From Gemmatimonadota bacterium (GTDB lineage Bacteria; Gemmatimonadota; Gemmatimonadetes; Longimicrobiales; Gaopeijiaceae), in NCBI GenBank assembly GCA_022561145.1, contig JADFRS010000013.1, positions 5,846 to 41,225 of the forward strand: a DNA stretch of 35,380 nt, in the 5' to 3' direction. Both the position numbers and the translations under genes were made by a program. Of this stretch, positions 7,736 to 15,963 are shown piece after piece (the first letter of the stretch is position 1; the number at the start of each line of letters is the position of its first letter). Below the pieces are notes generated by a model. The model did no database searches. It was not told the origin of the DNA and saw only the letters and a program-made list of their open reading frames with translations.

Positions 7736-8380
7736 ATGCTCACCTACGAAGTTCTGATTCCAGATGACGTCCGGGACGGCGCGGATCTGCTCGTCCTCCT
7801 CCACGGGCGGGGAACGGACCGTCACGATCTGCTCCCGCTCGCGACTCACCTGCCATCGGGATCGATCGTGGTCACCCCTCAAGGGCCTCACCCTGGTGCA
7901 CCCTGGGGTTATGGGGCGGGTTGGGCGTGGTACCGCCATGTCGAAGGAAATCGGGTCGAGTCGGAGGGACTCCATGCCAGCCTGGCCGCGCTCGAGAGTT
8001 TTCTGGCCGAGCTTCCGGCTATCCTGCCCGTCGCACCCGGACCGCTGGTCCTTGGCGGGTTCTCGCAGGGCGGAACCACAGCATTGGCCTACGCCCTGAC
8101 CAGGCCTGGGACCGTCGCCTCGGTACTCGATCTCAGCGGCTTCCTGGTGAACGATACCGAAGTGCCAGTGACGTCGGACGCTCTCTCGGAGACGCGCATC
8201 TTCTGGGGCCACGGCACCCTGGACATGGTCGTCCACCATTCGCTGGCGGTCTCCGGGCGGGCCCTGCTCCGGTCGCTCGACGCCGATCTCACCGAGCGCG
8301 ACTACCCGATGGGGCACCAGATCTCGGCCGAGGAACTGTCAGATATCACAGCCTGGTTGTCCGGGGCCCCAAGGCGCTAG
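7736..8380 (+). CDS. MhqD-like phospholipase/carboxylesterase (alpha/beta hydrolase)
   Basis: A 214-residue alpha/beta hydrolase of the compact carboxylesterase type. LLVLLHGRGTDRHDLLPLA carries the oxyanion region (HGRG). The nucleophile is Ser110 in LGGFSQGG. The acid is probably Asp163 in WGHGTLDMVVH and the base His194 in YPMGHQIS. The usual family length is 200-220 residues. It begins eight bases after the dioxygenase stop and so belongs to the same operon. In Bacillus subtilis the mhqNOD operon pairs a like dioxygenase (MhqO) and hydrolase (MhqD) for protection against hydroquinones and quinones. The same pairing here suggests that function, though the hydrolase substrate is not known. 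Confidence 0.86.
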   Translation: MLTYEVLIPDDVRDGADLLVLLHGRGTDRHDLLPLATHLPSGSIVVTPQGPHPGAPWGYGAGWAWYRHVEGNRVESEGLHASLAALESFLAELPAILPVAPGPLVLGGFSQGGTTALAYALTRPGTVASVLDLSGFLVNDTEVPVTSDALSETRIFWGHGTLDMVVHHSLAVSGRALLRSLDADLTERDYPMGHQISAEELSDITAWLSGAPRR

Positions 8381-8478
8381 ACTCTAGATGGAATGTCCGC
8401 AGTGTCAGTCGGGTTAGGCGGGCGAAACTTACGGTCTCCCCAATCCGTCCATTTGGGGAACTGAATCGAGGAGTACGC

Positions 8479-8778
8479 ATGGGGCCGGAATTCTGGGTGG
8501 GGATCGCCGCAGTGTTCGTAAGCGGTGGAGCGCTTGGGGCGGGTGGCGCCCTCATGACGCAGTGGATGATCCGAAAGATCGGCAACGAACCCGATCGTTC
8601 CTTGAGATCCGAGGATCCGCGTGCGACCGAGTTGCTCAGGGCCGAGGTCGCCGACCTAAACGAGCAGCTGGCCTCGATCGATCAACGTTTGGACTTTACC
8701 GAGCAGTTACTGGAGGGCGCCATTCCGCTGTCGAAGCCGACTCCGAGAACGCTGCGGAATCGAACGGACGAGGACTAG
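8479..8778 (+). CDS. Small membrane-anchored coiled-coil protein
   Basis: A 99-residue protein starting at ATG 8479 behind GAGGAG. An N-terminal transmembrane segment (FWVGIAAVFVSGGALGAGGALMTQWMI, residues 5-31) is followed by a charged linker and a heptad-like helix (ELLRAEVADLNEQLASIDQRLDFTEQLLEG, about 55-84), then a short basic tail. This resembles in layout, not in sequence, small regulators such as PspB. No family is recognised. A hairpin (TCCCCAA/TTGGGGA, 8437-8459) lies in its leader and leaves the ribosome-binding site free. Its TAG stop sits in CTAG, which is also the stop of the convergent greA-like gene. Confidence 0.7.
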   Translation: MGPEFWVGIAAVFVSGGALGAGGALMTQWMIRKIGNEPDRSLRSEDPRATELLRAEVADLNEQLASIDQRLDFTEQLLEGAIPLSKPTPRTLRNRTDED

Positions 8779-9263
8779 CCCCCCCCCTTGCCGCCCAGTT
8801 GCTCGGGCAGGGTAAGGAGCTCGAGAATCTTGAACCGCCGCTCTCCGACAGGAAGCTGGATCACCACCTCCTCGTCCTTTCGCGCACCGAGGAGCCCCTT
8901 TCCGAAGGGCGACGCCATGGACACGTGGTCACCGTCGAGGCTCATGTAATCTCCGGCCACGATGGTCAACGAGAGTCTCTCGTCCAGCGCAAGATCTTGT
9001 ATCTCGACCTTTGACCCGAAACCGACACGGTCGCTGGGCATATCCGACACGTCGATCTTGGACAGCTCGGCCACGCGGCTGGTGAGATGCCCGAGGCGGG
9101 CCTGGACGAACTGCTGCCGCTCCAGGGCCGCCTTGTACTCCGAGTTCTCTCGGAGGTCCCCCAACTCCACTGCCTTTTGGATCCGACCGGGAAGCTCGAC
9201 GTTCAATTCATGGGTCAGGCCAGCGATCTCGTCTTCGAGCTTTGCGCGAATTTCTTCGATCAT
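8775..9263 (-). CDS. greA: Transcription elongation factor, GreA/GreB family
   Basis: A 162-residue protein of normal GreA length. The N-terminal coiled coil ends in ELGDLRENSEYKAALERQ (about residues 34-51), equivalent to the GDLxENxEY tip whose acidic residues reach the RNA polymerase active site and stimulate cleavage of backtracked RNA. The C-terminal FKBP-like domain is seen in RVGFGSKVEIQDL, SMASPFGKGLLGARKDEEVVIQLP and RFKILEL. GreA versus GreB cannot be settled by eye, and many genomes of this kind have several paralogues. The gene ends in a CTAG shared with the convergent gene, and the coding strand then runs into a C-rich tail (ccccccc on the plus strand). Confidence 0.92.
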   Translation of the reverse strand: MIEEIRAKLEDEIAGLTHELNVELPGRIQKAVELGDLRENSEYKAALERQQFVQARLGHLTSRVAELSKIDVSDMPSDRVGFGSKVEIQDLALDERLSLTIVAGDYMSLDGDHVSMASPFGKGLLGARKDEEVVIQLPVGERRFKILELLTLPEQLGGKGGG

Positions 9264-9473
9264 GGCGAAACCCTCGCGCTATAAGGTCTCCCGTACCAAT
9301 CGGCTGGACAGAACTACGTCCCGACCGAAGCCACCGGGAGGATCAGCGAAAGAAAAGAGCCACCACCTGAGGAAGGTCCGCAGGGGAGGCTGATACTGTT
9401 CAAAGATAGCGTGCCCCCCCGGGCTGTGGAAGTCCTTTGGGGCCACTTCAGACCTCAGACGGGCAAGCGGGCG

Positions 9474-10349
9474 CTATGTATAGCGCTCCAGGGGCCTCGT
9501 GAGGCAAGTGGGTCCACCCGACCCCGGCAGACAAATCTCGCCCGCCTCGAAGTTGTGAACTTCGACCCCGGCGGCAACGAGACGGCTCACGGTTTCGGGC
9601 GCGCCCGCCGCCATTACGCAAACCCGCGGCGCAACGGCCAGGACGTTGCAGGCGAGATCGTCGATCTCCGTCGGGTGCGCTTCGACCAACTCGACCTCCC
9701 TGGAGAGCAGGAGCTGTCGGAACGGCACAGGCATGAGCGATGAGTGAACCAGGGCGAGGTTTCCGTCCAGCGGGCTGAGCATCGACATCAAGTGAAACAC
9801 GTCGGACGGGCCCTTCCAGTGCGGCAAGGGTACAAGAACCATCTCCACCGCTTCAGGAAGCAACGCCCTGAATTGGCGAGCACCCTCGGCATTGGTGCGG
9901 TAACCGAGGCCCACGGCCACCGTTCGGTCATCCAGCCAGACCACGTCACCGCCCTCGAGGCGGCCGTTGCCTTCCACTCGACCGATTATGGGGATCCCCC
10001 ACCTCCGGTAAGCAGCCTCCTGCGCTTCGGGCTCACCGGCACGCGCGGGCTTTCCCATGTTGCACAAGACGACTCCGCGGTCGCTGACCACAGAGGCATC
10101 GCGGACGTACAGCGAATCCAGGCCCACGTCCCGCTCGAGCGGCAGGAACATGCAGTCGATCCTGAGCCCGTCGAGTACCGTGATGAAGCCGTCGTACTCC
10201 TGGACCGCGCGCTCATAGTCGGGCGGCCGTAGAAATCCGAGATCCTCCCACCCACGCTCAATGTTTGGGGGGTCGACAAATGCGTCGCGCGCGTGTTTCA
10301 CAACGACACGCCGCAGCGCGCCCACCTCGGATTGAAACGTCCTGGTCAT
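9474..10349 (-). CDS. Dimethylarginine dimethylaminohydrolase-like amidinohydrolase
   Basis: A 291-residue pentein-fold enzyme. SLYVRDASVVSDRGVVLCNMG and GNGRLEGGDVVWLDDRTVAVGLGYRTN are the substrate-binding strands typical of DDAH/arginine deiminase relatives. The catalytic histidine should be the one in DVFHLMSMLSPLDGN. The nucleophilic cysteine is Cys282 in GGPTCLTRPL, close to the C-terminus as in DDAH. These enzymes hydrolyse methylated arginines or arginine to citrulline, or in some branches transfer amidino groups. The length and late cysteine favour the DDAH side. No operon partner is evident: greA lies 210 bases downstream and the permease relic ends about 50 bases upstream. Confidence 0.85.
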   Translation of the reverse strand: MTRTFQSEVGALRRVVVKHARDAFVDPPNIERGWEDLGFLRPPDYERAVQEYDGFITVLDGLRIDCMFLPLERDVGLDSLYVRDASVVSDRGVVLCNMGKPARAGEPEAQEAAYRRWGIPIIGRVEGNGRLEGGDVVWLDDRTVAVGLGYRTNAEGARQFRALLPEAVEMVLVPLPHWKGPSDVFHLMSMLSPLDGNLALVHSSLMPVPFRQLLLSREVELVEAHPTEIDDLACNVLAVAPRVCVMAAGAPETVSRLVAAGVEVHNFEAGEICLPGSGGPTCLTRPLERYT

Positions 10350-10398
10350 GCGGGCAATGTTCGCTCCGGACGCCGGTGCCGCCAGGCGCGAACCCGCC

Positions 10399-11451
10399 TC
10401 ACTCCGATCGCAGGGCTGTCACCGGATCGACCCTGCTGGCCCTGCGGGCCGGCACGTATGCCGCGACCGCCGCGACAGTAAGGAGCACGAGCGGCACGCC
10501 GAGGAACGTCACCGGGTCGGTCGCACTCACGCCGTAAAGGAACCGCTCGACGGCACGGGTGATCGCGAACGCCATCACGAGGCCAATCGCGGTTCCCCAT
10601 ATCACGAGACGCATGCCGCCCCTGATGACGAGCCCGACAACGCTGTCGGGATCGGCGCCCAGCGACATCCGAATACCCACCTCGCGGGTGCGGCGCGAGA
10701 CGCTGTAGCTCACCAGGCCGTACAACCCGACCGCGGCCAGCAGCAACCCCAATCCACCCGAGACCGCCAGGAGCAGGGCCGCCATCCTGGCTGGGAAGAG
10801 CATGACGCCCAGATGCGCCTGCATGGTGGACTGGCTCATGATCACCAGGGGGGGGTCGAAGTCGTTGATCGTTCGCCTCAGGAGGGCGAGCGTCTCGGGC
10901 GCCGGGCCCCGTCCACGCGCGATGAGGGTGATCAGCGACAGGTAGTTCTGTTCCAGCGGATAATAGGCGAGCGGCCTGGGGGCCTCGCCCAGGGTGCGCA
11001 CCTTGGTGTCGCGCGCCACACCCACGATCTGGGTGTCCTTGCCCCTGGTGCGGACCATCTGCCCAACCGGGTCTTGTCCTGGCCAGAACCGGCGCGCCAT
11101 CGCTTCGCTGATGACCAGCACGGGTGCGCTCTCACCGGTATCGCTCGCCTCGATCCCACGACCCGACAGGATCGGGATCTCCATGAGGTCCAGGTAACCG
11201 GAGTTCGCCGCAACCGCGTCGATGCCCGGCAGGGCCGCCATGCGCTCGGTGAGTTGGCGTAGAGCCACCAGAGCCTGGGCGTCATCATAGCCGCTGGTCC
11301 GGGTCTCGATAGAGATCATCGCCGCTTCGGGGGCATGGAATCCCGGGTCGATCGACTGGGCCACGATGAGGCTCCGGAGAAACAGACTCGAGCCCACCAG
11401 CAAGACGAGCGACACGGCCACACGGCCGCGATCCTGTGGTGGTGGTCTCAC
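10399..11451 (-). pseudogene. C-terminal half of an ADOP (MacB/FtsX-like) permease
   Basis: This 350-codon frame begins abruptly inside a transmembrane helix of the mid-protein region (VAVSLVLLVGSSLFLRSL), continues through the second periplasmic MacB core (VLVISEAMARRFWPGQDPVG, IVGVARDTKVRTLGE) and ends with the second FtsX domain of three helices and the usual RRASRVDPVTALRSE. A complete ADOP protein is about 800 residues with two FtsX domains, so the first half is absent. A GTG at 11451 could start translation, but the frame before VAVSLVLL (RPPPQDRGR) is not permease-like. Together with the fragments at 11456-11753 this is best read as a decayed gene, though a half-size product remains possible. 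The intact paralogue is at 28192-30600. Confidence 0.75.
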
Positions 11452-11455
11452 AAGC

Positions 11456-11753
11456 CTACGCGCCGAACACGCCTAGTAGAAGAGCACCCATGCGCGGGGC
11501 GAACAACGTGAGGGCCAGATGCTCATCCATGGTCTTGGCCTCCGTGATGACCAGATTCTGTCCCCTCCCTCGTCCTTCCCCGCCCCACCGGCCCCCAACG
11601 CGCTGCCGCGGCACTGCATCCCGGCGCGACGAATGTCTCGTACTCCTCCATCAGGTCGCCAAGGAAGACCTCCCGGTGGCGCCGTGGTAGCAACCACAGC
11701 AGGGCCCGGAGCACGGCGAGGCCGGGCGCAGAGCCTTCAGGTCGCCCGGTCAT
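11456..11753 (-). pseudogene. Scrambled ADOP permease remnants: prefix domain plus a displaced C-terminal piece
   Basis: From ATG 11753 the frame gives AVLRALLWLLPRRHREVFLGDLMEEYET, the N-terminal prefix domain typical of PadR-linked ADOP permeases. Its sense is lost after about SAAAARW and it stops at 11523. In another frame, within about 11563-11456, the DNA reads NLVITEAKTMDEHLALTLF then APRMGALLLGVFGA and stops; this belongs near the start of the second FtsX domain, roughly 700 residues further on in a normal protein. Immediately after, a third frame resumes at an earlier point of the fold (11451 leftwards). At least two deletion or rearrangement joints are needed. The prefix ATG overlaps the PadR stop in ATGA, preserving the original operon structure. 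Confidence 0.7.
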
Positions 11754-12085
11754 CGACCCATCCCCTTGTCAGGCTCCAAACCCTCCCACATGGCAGTGAA
11801 TACGGCGTGGGCCCGCTTCAGCACCTCACGCCCGGCCGGCTCTAGCCGAAAGTAGCGACGCGAGCGGCCGCCGCGCGCCTTGGTGGGCTCACTCATGGCA
11901 GAGCTCACGTACCCCTTCTCCTCTAAGCGGTCGAGCGTAGGATAGATCGATCCGAGCGAGACCGGCCGTGCCGTGCGTTCCTCGATCTCGCGCCGCATCG
12001 TCACCCCATAGGCGGCATCTCCGAGGCGAAGGATCGAGAGCATCAGCAGGTGCTCCAGCTCTCCCAGCGTCTTTCGCTTGGTCAT
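11750..12085 (-). CDS. PadR-family transcriptional regulator
   Basis: A 111-residue winged-helix regulator. LGELEHLLMLSILRLGDAAYGVTMRREIEERT is the PadR N-terminal domain and VSLGSIYPTLDRLEEKGYVSSAMSE the recognition helix region, followed by the wing RGGRSRRYFRLEPAGREVLKRA. In Gemmatimonadota and Acidobacteriota such small PadR proteins are commonly encoded directly before ADOP permeases, as here (four-base overlap). With the permease decayed, the regulator may be an orphan. The gene itself looks intact and of normal length. It probably controls its own operon through the palindrome just upstream. Confidence 0.92.
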   Translation of the reverse strand: MTKRKTLGELEHLLMLSILRLGDAAYGVTMRREIEERTARPVSLGSIYPTLDRLEEKGYVSSAMSEPTKARGGRSRRYFRLEPAGREVLKRAHAVFTAMWEGLEPDKGMGR

Positions 12086-12094
12086 GACCCGCCT

Positions 12095-12119
12095 ATTAGT
12101 CTGGAATTCCAGGAGTAAT
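12095..12119 (-). promoter_or_regulatory. Palindromic candidate operator for the PadR regulator
   Basis: CTGGAATTCCAG at 12101-12112 is a perfect 12-bp palindrome, with ATTA and TAAT on its outer sides forming a longer imperfect dyad. It lies about 10 bases before the PadR start codon, where an autoregulatory site is expected. The assignment to PadR is inferred from position only. Confidence 0.5.
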
Positions 12120-12155
12120 CTAAAGAGGGCTTACGGATGTAGGTGCAGCAGGGTT

Positions 12156-13298
12156 TCAGACGGTGCCTCGTACGCCCCTTTTGAGGCGCCTGGCCGAGTC
12201 GAGAAGCATGAGCCAATACAACGCCGCGGCAGTGGGCAGTAGAAGTGCCCCGGCCGGGCCCTGCCCATGATTTCGAAGGACAGGCACGTACGCCACACCC
12301 AGGAAGGTCCAAGCCACCACGCCAGCCCAAGCCTCGGTCCAATCCGCTGTGAGCGCACCCCAAAACACAGCCGCCATGGGCACGACGTACAGCAGCGCGA
12401 TAACCATGAGCGACAACGCCAGACGCTTCCTCGAGTAGTCCAGCTGCGTGTATGCTGTTGCAGCCACGCTACGCCACACATCGACCACACCGAGAGGCCG
12501 GACGCTCCTGGATGCTGTCGTGAGCCCCCACCAGATCGCACCAGAGGGTTTGATCCGGGCTGCGAGGCCCCAGGCGGGGAGTGGATGGTCGTGGATCATC
12601 TCCAGGCCACCACAGTCTTGGAGCGCCTCCGTCCACACCAGCATGGAGCTTCCGGCCGCGCCCACCAGCGGCGAATCGCTTTGGCTCACAAGGCCGAGCG
12701 GATGTAGGGTCCGAAGCAAGAAAGCCGAGGCCGGCACCAGCCAGCGCCCGGCGGCACCCCGCCCCACCCGGATCACTTCGGTGGAGGTGAGATGTAGATG
12801 GTCCTTTTCGGCCCTTGCAACCAGCGCCCGCAGCACATCCGGCTCGTGCTCGACATCAGCCTCGGTGAACCACAGATAATCCGGCGAACCCTCGAGAGCA
12901 CGCCGCACTCCCTGCTCCATCGCCCAAACCCGGCGGGCCCACCCCGGCCTGACCGGCCCACCCTGCACCACGAGTAGCGGTGGGTCACGCTCCGGCTCGA
13001 GGGCGCGAGCGACGTCTCCCATACCGTCGCTGCTCTGGTCGTCGACCACCACGATCGACAGCGCACCCAGATAGTCCTGCCGGCGAAGCGAATTCAGGGA
13101 CGCTGAGATCACCGCGGCCTGATTCCGCGCCGGGATGATGGCCACAACGGACGGCTGGAGAACCGGTGATGGCTTGGAGTCGGATCCGCGCTCGGTGATC
13201 ACCAAGCCGTGATCGTCTCCCCAGAATCCATCCCTGAAGAGAATGAGGTACAGCCAGGCCGCGCCGACGAGAAAGGCACCTACGGTCAGCATGGTCAC
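12156..13298 (-). CDS. HpnB-like membrane glycosyltransferase with altered acidic motifs
   Basis: A 380-residue family-2 glycosyltransferase with one N-terminal transmembrane helix (start GTG 13298, or ATG 13292) and about three C-terminal ones. VVAIIPARNQAAVISASL and SIVVVDDQSSDGMGD form the nucleotide-sugar fold. The downstream blocks (LVPASAFLLRTLHPLG, WWGLTTASRSVRPLG, TAYTQLDYSRKRL) match the hopanoid-associated HpnB family as I know it. Two positions depart from that family: the DxD-type site reads TEAD (Glu146, Asp148) instead of TDAD, and the usual IDDC acidic block is LPAW at 240-243. The enzyme may therefore be inactive or have changed chemistry. No other hopanoid gene is nearby. It follows purE on the same strand after 57 bases. 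Confidence 0.7.
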   Translation of the reverse strand: MTMLTVGAFLVGAAWLYLILFRDGFWGDDHGLVITERGSDSKPSPVLQPSVVAIIPARNQAAVISASLNSLRRQDYLGALSIVVVDDQSSDGMGDVARALEPERDPPLLVVQGGPVRPGWARRVWAMEQGVRRALEGSPDYLWFTEADVEHEPDVLRALVARAEKDHLHLTSTEVIRVGRGAAGRWLVPASAFLLRTLHPLGLVSQSDSPLVGAAGSSMLVWTEALQDCGGLEMIHDHPLPAWGLAARIKPSGAIWWGLTTASRSVRPLGVVDVWRSVAATAYTQLDYSRKRLALSLMVIALLYVVPMAAVFWGALTADWTEAWAGVVAWTFLGVAYVPVLRNHGQGPAGALLLPTAAALYWLMLLDSARRLKRGVRGTV

Positions 13299-13355
13299 GA
13301 AACAAAGCTACCGACTTTGAGTGGCTGACGCCGCCGACAAATCTCTTGGGGAGGA

Positions 13356-13856
13356 CTACTTCTCGACGCGCGGATCCGGATCGTCGAGTACCGCCTGGGT
13401 TCGAGCCTGCCGGTACTCGCGTACTGCCTCGCGGATCTCGGGGTGTTTCGACCCCATGATCTCCGCCGCGAAGACGGCTGCGTTGATCGCACCGGCCTTG
13501 CCGATGGCCAGCGTGCCAACCGGAATGCCGGCCGGCATCTGTACGATGGAGAGCAGCGAATCGAGCCCCTGGAGCGTCGAGGTCATGGGCACACCCAGCA
13601 CCGGGAGCACTGTCTTGGCTGCAGCCATACCCGCGAGATGGGCGGCTCCACCGGCCGCCGTGATGATCACCTCGAGGCCGCGCTCTTCGGCGGTCGCCGC
13701 GTACTCGAAAAGAAGGTCGGGCGTACGGTGGCCCGAGATGATCCGGACCTCGTGTGGAATGCCGAGAGTCTCGAGCGTGTCGACGGCGTTGCGCATGGTC
13801 TCCCAGTCTGAACGAGACCCCATGAGCACGCCGACCAAGGGGGTCGGCTGGTCCAT
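13356..13856 (-). CDS. purE: N5-carboxyaminoimidazole ribonucleotide mutase
   Basis: A 166-residue class I PurE. Signature blocks are GVLMGSRSDWETM (residues 9-21), ISGHRTPDLLFEY with the catalytic histidine (His43), AAGGAAHLAGM near residue 67 and VGTLAIGKAGAINAA near residue 121. It converts N5-CAIR to CAIR in purine biosynthesis, in the cytoplasm. The expected partner purK is not adjacent: the downstream gene is a glycosyltransferase and the upstream gene a secreted peptidase, so purK must be elsewhere if present. Length and motifs are complete and the assignment is secure. Confidence 0.97.
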   Translation of the reverse strand: MDQPTPLVGVLMGSRSDWETMRNAVDTLETLGIPHEVRIISGHRTPDLLFEYAATAEERGLEVIITAAGGAAHLAGMAAAKTVLPVLGVPMTSTLQGLDSLLSIVQMPAGIPVGTLAIGKAGAINAAVFAAEIMGSKHPEIREAVREYRQARTQAVLDDPDPRVEK

Positions 13857-13914
13857 GCCCGAGGAGGTAGCACGCGGGCCCTGGTCGGGTCAAGGGGCGG
13901 GCAGCTGGCCCCGC

Positions 13915-15597
13915 CTAGTTCAAGATTACGGACGGCAACGCAATGGGTGCCATCACCTTGTAGATCGGCACCACCGGTGGGTCCTCCGGCCCACCTCGGC
14001 GACCGCCACGGCCCGGCGGGCCGCCACGGTTGCCAGACCGGCCACCGCGCGCGCCTGCCCCACGCCTACCCGGACCACCATCCCCCTGCCCGGCATTGGG
14101 CCGACCGATGGCCTCGAGCGCGGCCTTGGGCAGCCACGCGTCCATCGTGTTCCAGTATACGACGTTGTCCTCCGTCTCCGGCTCCAGCATGTGCGACACC
14201 AGGCGGCCCAGCATCTGGCCGGTGGGTACCACGAAAGTGCCCGCCGGGAAGTCCCGTTCGAACGTCACGACGTCGCCCAACTGGACCCGCGCCGCTCCGG
14301 CGTGGTTATAGGCCTGCTCGTACGTGACACCGGCAAGAGTGTACGCGGTCACTTCTACGGTCGTGGCCCGCTCGAGCACCTCCACGGTAATCCCTTGTCG
14401 CTGTAGCATTGCCACCGCGCCCACGGCGTCTCTGGGAAGCATGTACGCGTACGGCCTTGGCCGAGTCTTGGTGGCGATCGGCCGCTTCATGAGCGAGTCA
14501 CTCTGGACCGTGATTACCCGGGCATCATCACCCTCGCCGACCCGTACCTGATACTCCACCGTGTAATCCTCGGGCCCGTACTCCATCTCTACGACCACGT
14601 CGCCCCGTGCGCTCAGGCCCATCTCCAGGGTCTCGACGCGGGCGCGGTTCACCGTCTCGATCAACCGGTCCGCGTTGTCGCGGGCATACTCCAGCACGGC
14701 CTTGAATGCGAGAACGCCCGACGCGACACCGTCGGACAGCTCCTGCGACGTAGGCGATTCGAAGAGGATGCCCACCGAGTTGATGAAGCCGCCGTAATTT
14801 CGCCCGATGCGAGCTTGTGAGCCTCCGCCGTTCCAGCGCGTCTCCGTCCCCCGGCTGTAGTAGAAGGCCTGATAACCATCGGCCTCCAGCCGTGCGTTGA
14901 TGGCGGGGAAGATCTCCTGATCACACAGCAGCGTGATACGCTGGTCCAGCTCGGCATGGCTGGGGCACTGGTAGTTCAGGTTGTAGGGAAAAGCGCCACC
15001 GTTGTGGCTGTCTACGAATATGTGTGGACGCCAGCGCTGGATGACGTTCCGGGCATACGCCGTGAGCGCCGGCTGCTCGAGCTTGACCCAGTCCCGGTTC
15101 ATGTCGATGCCCCAGGCGTTTCCGCGCGTACTCCGGGGCGTAGCCTCGAAACCGTCGGGGTTGATCTGGGGAGCCACGAGGATCACCAAGTCGTCCAGCA
15201 GGGCGTTCGCTTCAGTCCCGGGCGTCGAAAGCTCCCTGATCAGAATCAGCAGGGACTCACGCAGGGTGCGCTCACCCCCGTGCACGTTCGCGTTCAGAGA
15301 AACCACCGGCCGTCCCAACACCGCGGCCTCCCAGGGTTGGCTGACCAGCGGACGGCTGAAGATCACGTAAGGGAGTTCCCTCCCCTCTCGGGACTCACCG
15401 TAGACCCCGAGCCTCATATCGGTGGTCGACGCCCGAACCTCGCGGAGGTAGGTCATCATGCTGTCATAGGCCGTGTAGACCGTGAACGCCGACGCCTCCG
15501 ACTGAGTCCTGAGATCCTGGGCGCCAAGTTGAGATGCGCCCAGGAGCGTACTGGCACCCAGCATGACGTGAAGGAAAAGGAAACGGAGTGATCTCAT
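13915..15597 (-). CDS. Secreted M14-family zinc carboxypeptidase
   Basis: A 560-residue protein from ATG 15597. The start is chosen because it opens a signal peptide (LRFLFLHVMLGASTLLGASQ, likely cut after GAQ at 25-27); the frame is open further upstream to 15786, but that extension looks non-coding. Zinc ligands are His106 and Glu109 in NVHGGERTLRES and His198 in VDSHNGG. Substrate-binding Asn/Arg lie in IDMNRDW, and the catalytic glutamate is probably Glu280 in VGILFES. The tail (about 510-545) is a Gly/Arg-rich low-complexity stretch, GRRGAGARGGRSGNRGG and similar, followed by PPVVPIYKVMAPIALPSVILN. It probably trims peptides in the periplasm or outside. The long linker plus hydrophobic end is unusual for M14 enzymes. 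Confidence 0.88.
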   Translation of the reverse strand: MRSLRFLFLHVMLGASTLLGASQLGAQDLRTQSEASAFTVYTAYDSMMTYLREVRASTTDMRLGVYGESREGRELPYVIFSRPLVSQPWEAAVLGRPVVSLNANVHGGERTLRESLLILIRELSTPGTEANALLDDLVILVAPQINPDGFEATPRSTRGNAWGIDMNRDWVKLEQPALTAYARNVIQRWRPHIFVDSHNGGAFPYNLNYQCPSHAELDQRITLLCDQEIFPAINARLEADGYQAFYYSRGTETRWNGGGSQARIGRNYGGFINSVGILFESPTSQELSDGVASGVLAFKAVLEYARDNADRLIETVNRARVETLEMGLSARGDVVVEMEYGPEDYTVEYQVRVGEGDDARVITVQSDSLMKRPIATKTRPRPYAYMLPRDAVGAVAMLQRQGITVEVLERATTVEVTAYTLAGVTYEQAYNHAGAARVQLGDVVTFERDFPAGTFVVPTGQMLGRLVSHMLEPETEDNVVYWNTMDAWLPKAALEAIGRPNAGQGDGGPGRRGAGARGGRSGNRGGPPGRGGRRGGPEDPPVVPIYKVMAPIALPSVILN

Positions 15598-15963
15598 CTC
15601 GGGACTCTCATTGTGTCGGGAAACGGCCTGAAGCCGTGACAGTATCCGGCCTCGAGGAGGTGGGCAAGGTCGCCGATCGGGGAGGGTGATGTTCTCGGAA
15701 ACCTCGCCATCGGGCGCCAGTAAATCCAACAAAACGAGTGTACGCGTCGTCCTCGAAAACATCCAGGATAACGCCAAGATCGACAACCCGAATGCCCGAC
15801 ACCCCTTTAACGGCGCGCAGATTCCCTATTTCGGTCGGGTCTCGATCGCCCGGCGCGTAGACGCAGTTCGAACCCTTACCAGAAGGAAACACTTGTTTTT
15901 TTCCCCGGAATAGTCGCATTTTCAGTGGATTCCCTAACCGATTGAATCGCGGGAGGATGAAGG
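15598..15963. other. Intergenic region between divergent peptidase and outer-membrane genes
   Basis: This 366-base divergent spacer should contain promoters for both neighbours. I see an eight-T tract (about 15896-15903) and AT-richer sequence before the plus-strand gene, but no convincing -35/-10 pair. Short frames on both strands here have no family features and I treat them as non-coding. Confidence 0.5.

Noticed and set aside
7921-8478. Plus-strand frame of about 285 codons covering the esterase gene and its downstream gap
   Set aside because: It is a shadow of the esterase frame; only its last 99 codons from 8479 have a ribosome-binding site, a membrane helix and a coiled coil.
13321-14406. 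Long plus-strand frame opposite purE and the M14 gene
   Set aside because: Both minus-strand genes have complete catalytic motifs; the opposite frame is a high-GC shadow.
15598-15786. 63-codon N-terminal extension of the M14 peptidase
   Set aside because: The sequence before the ATG at 15597 is not protein-like, and the signal peptide begins exactly there.
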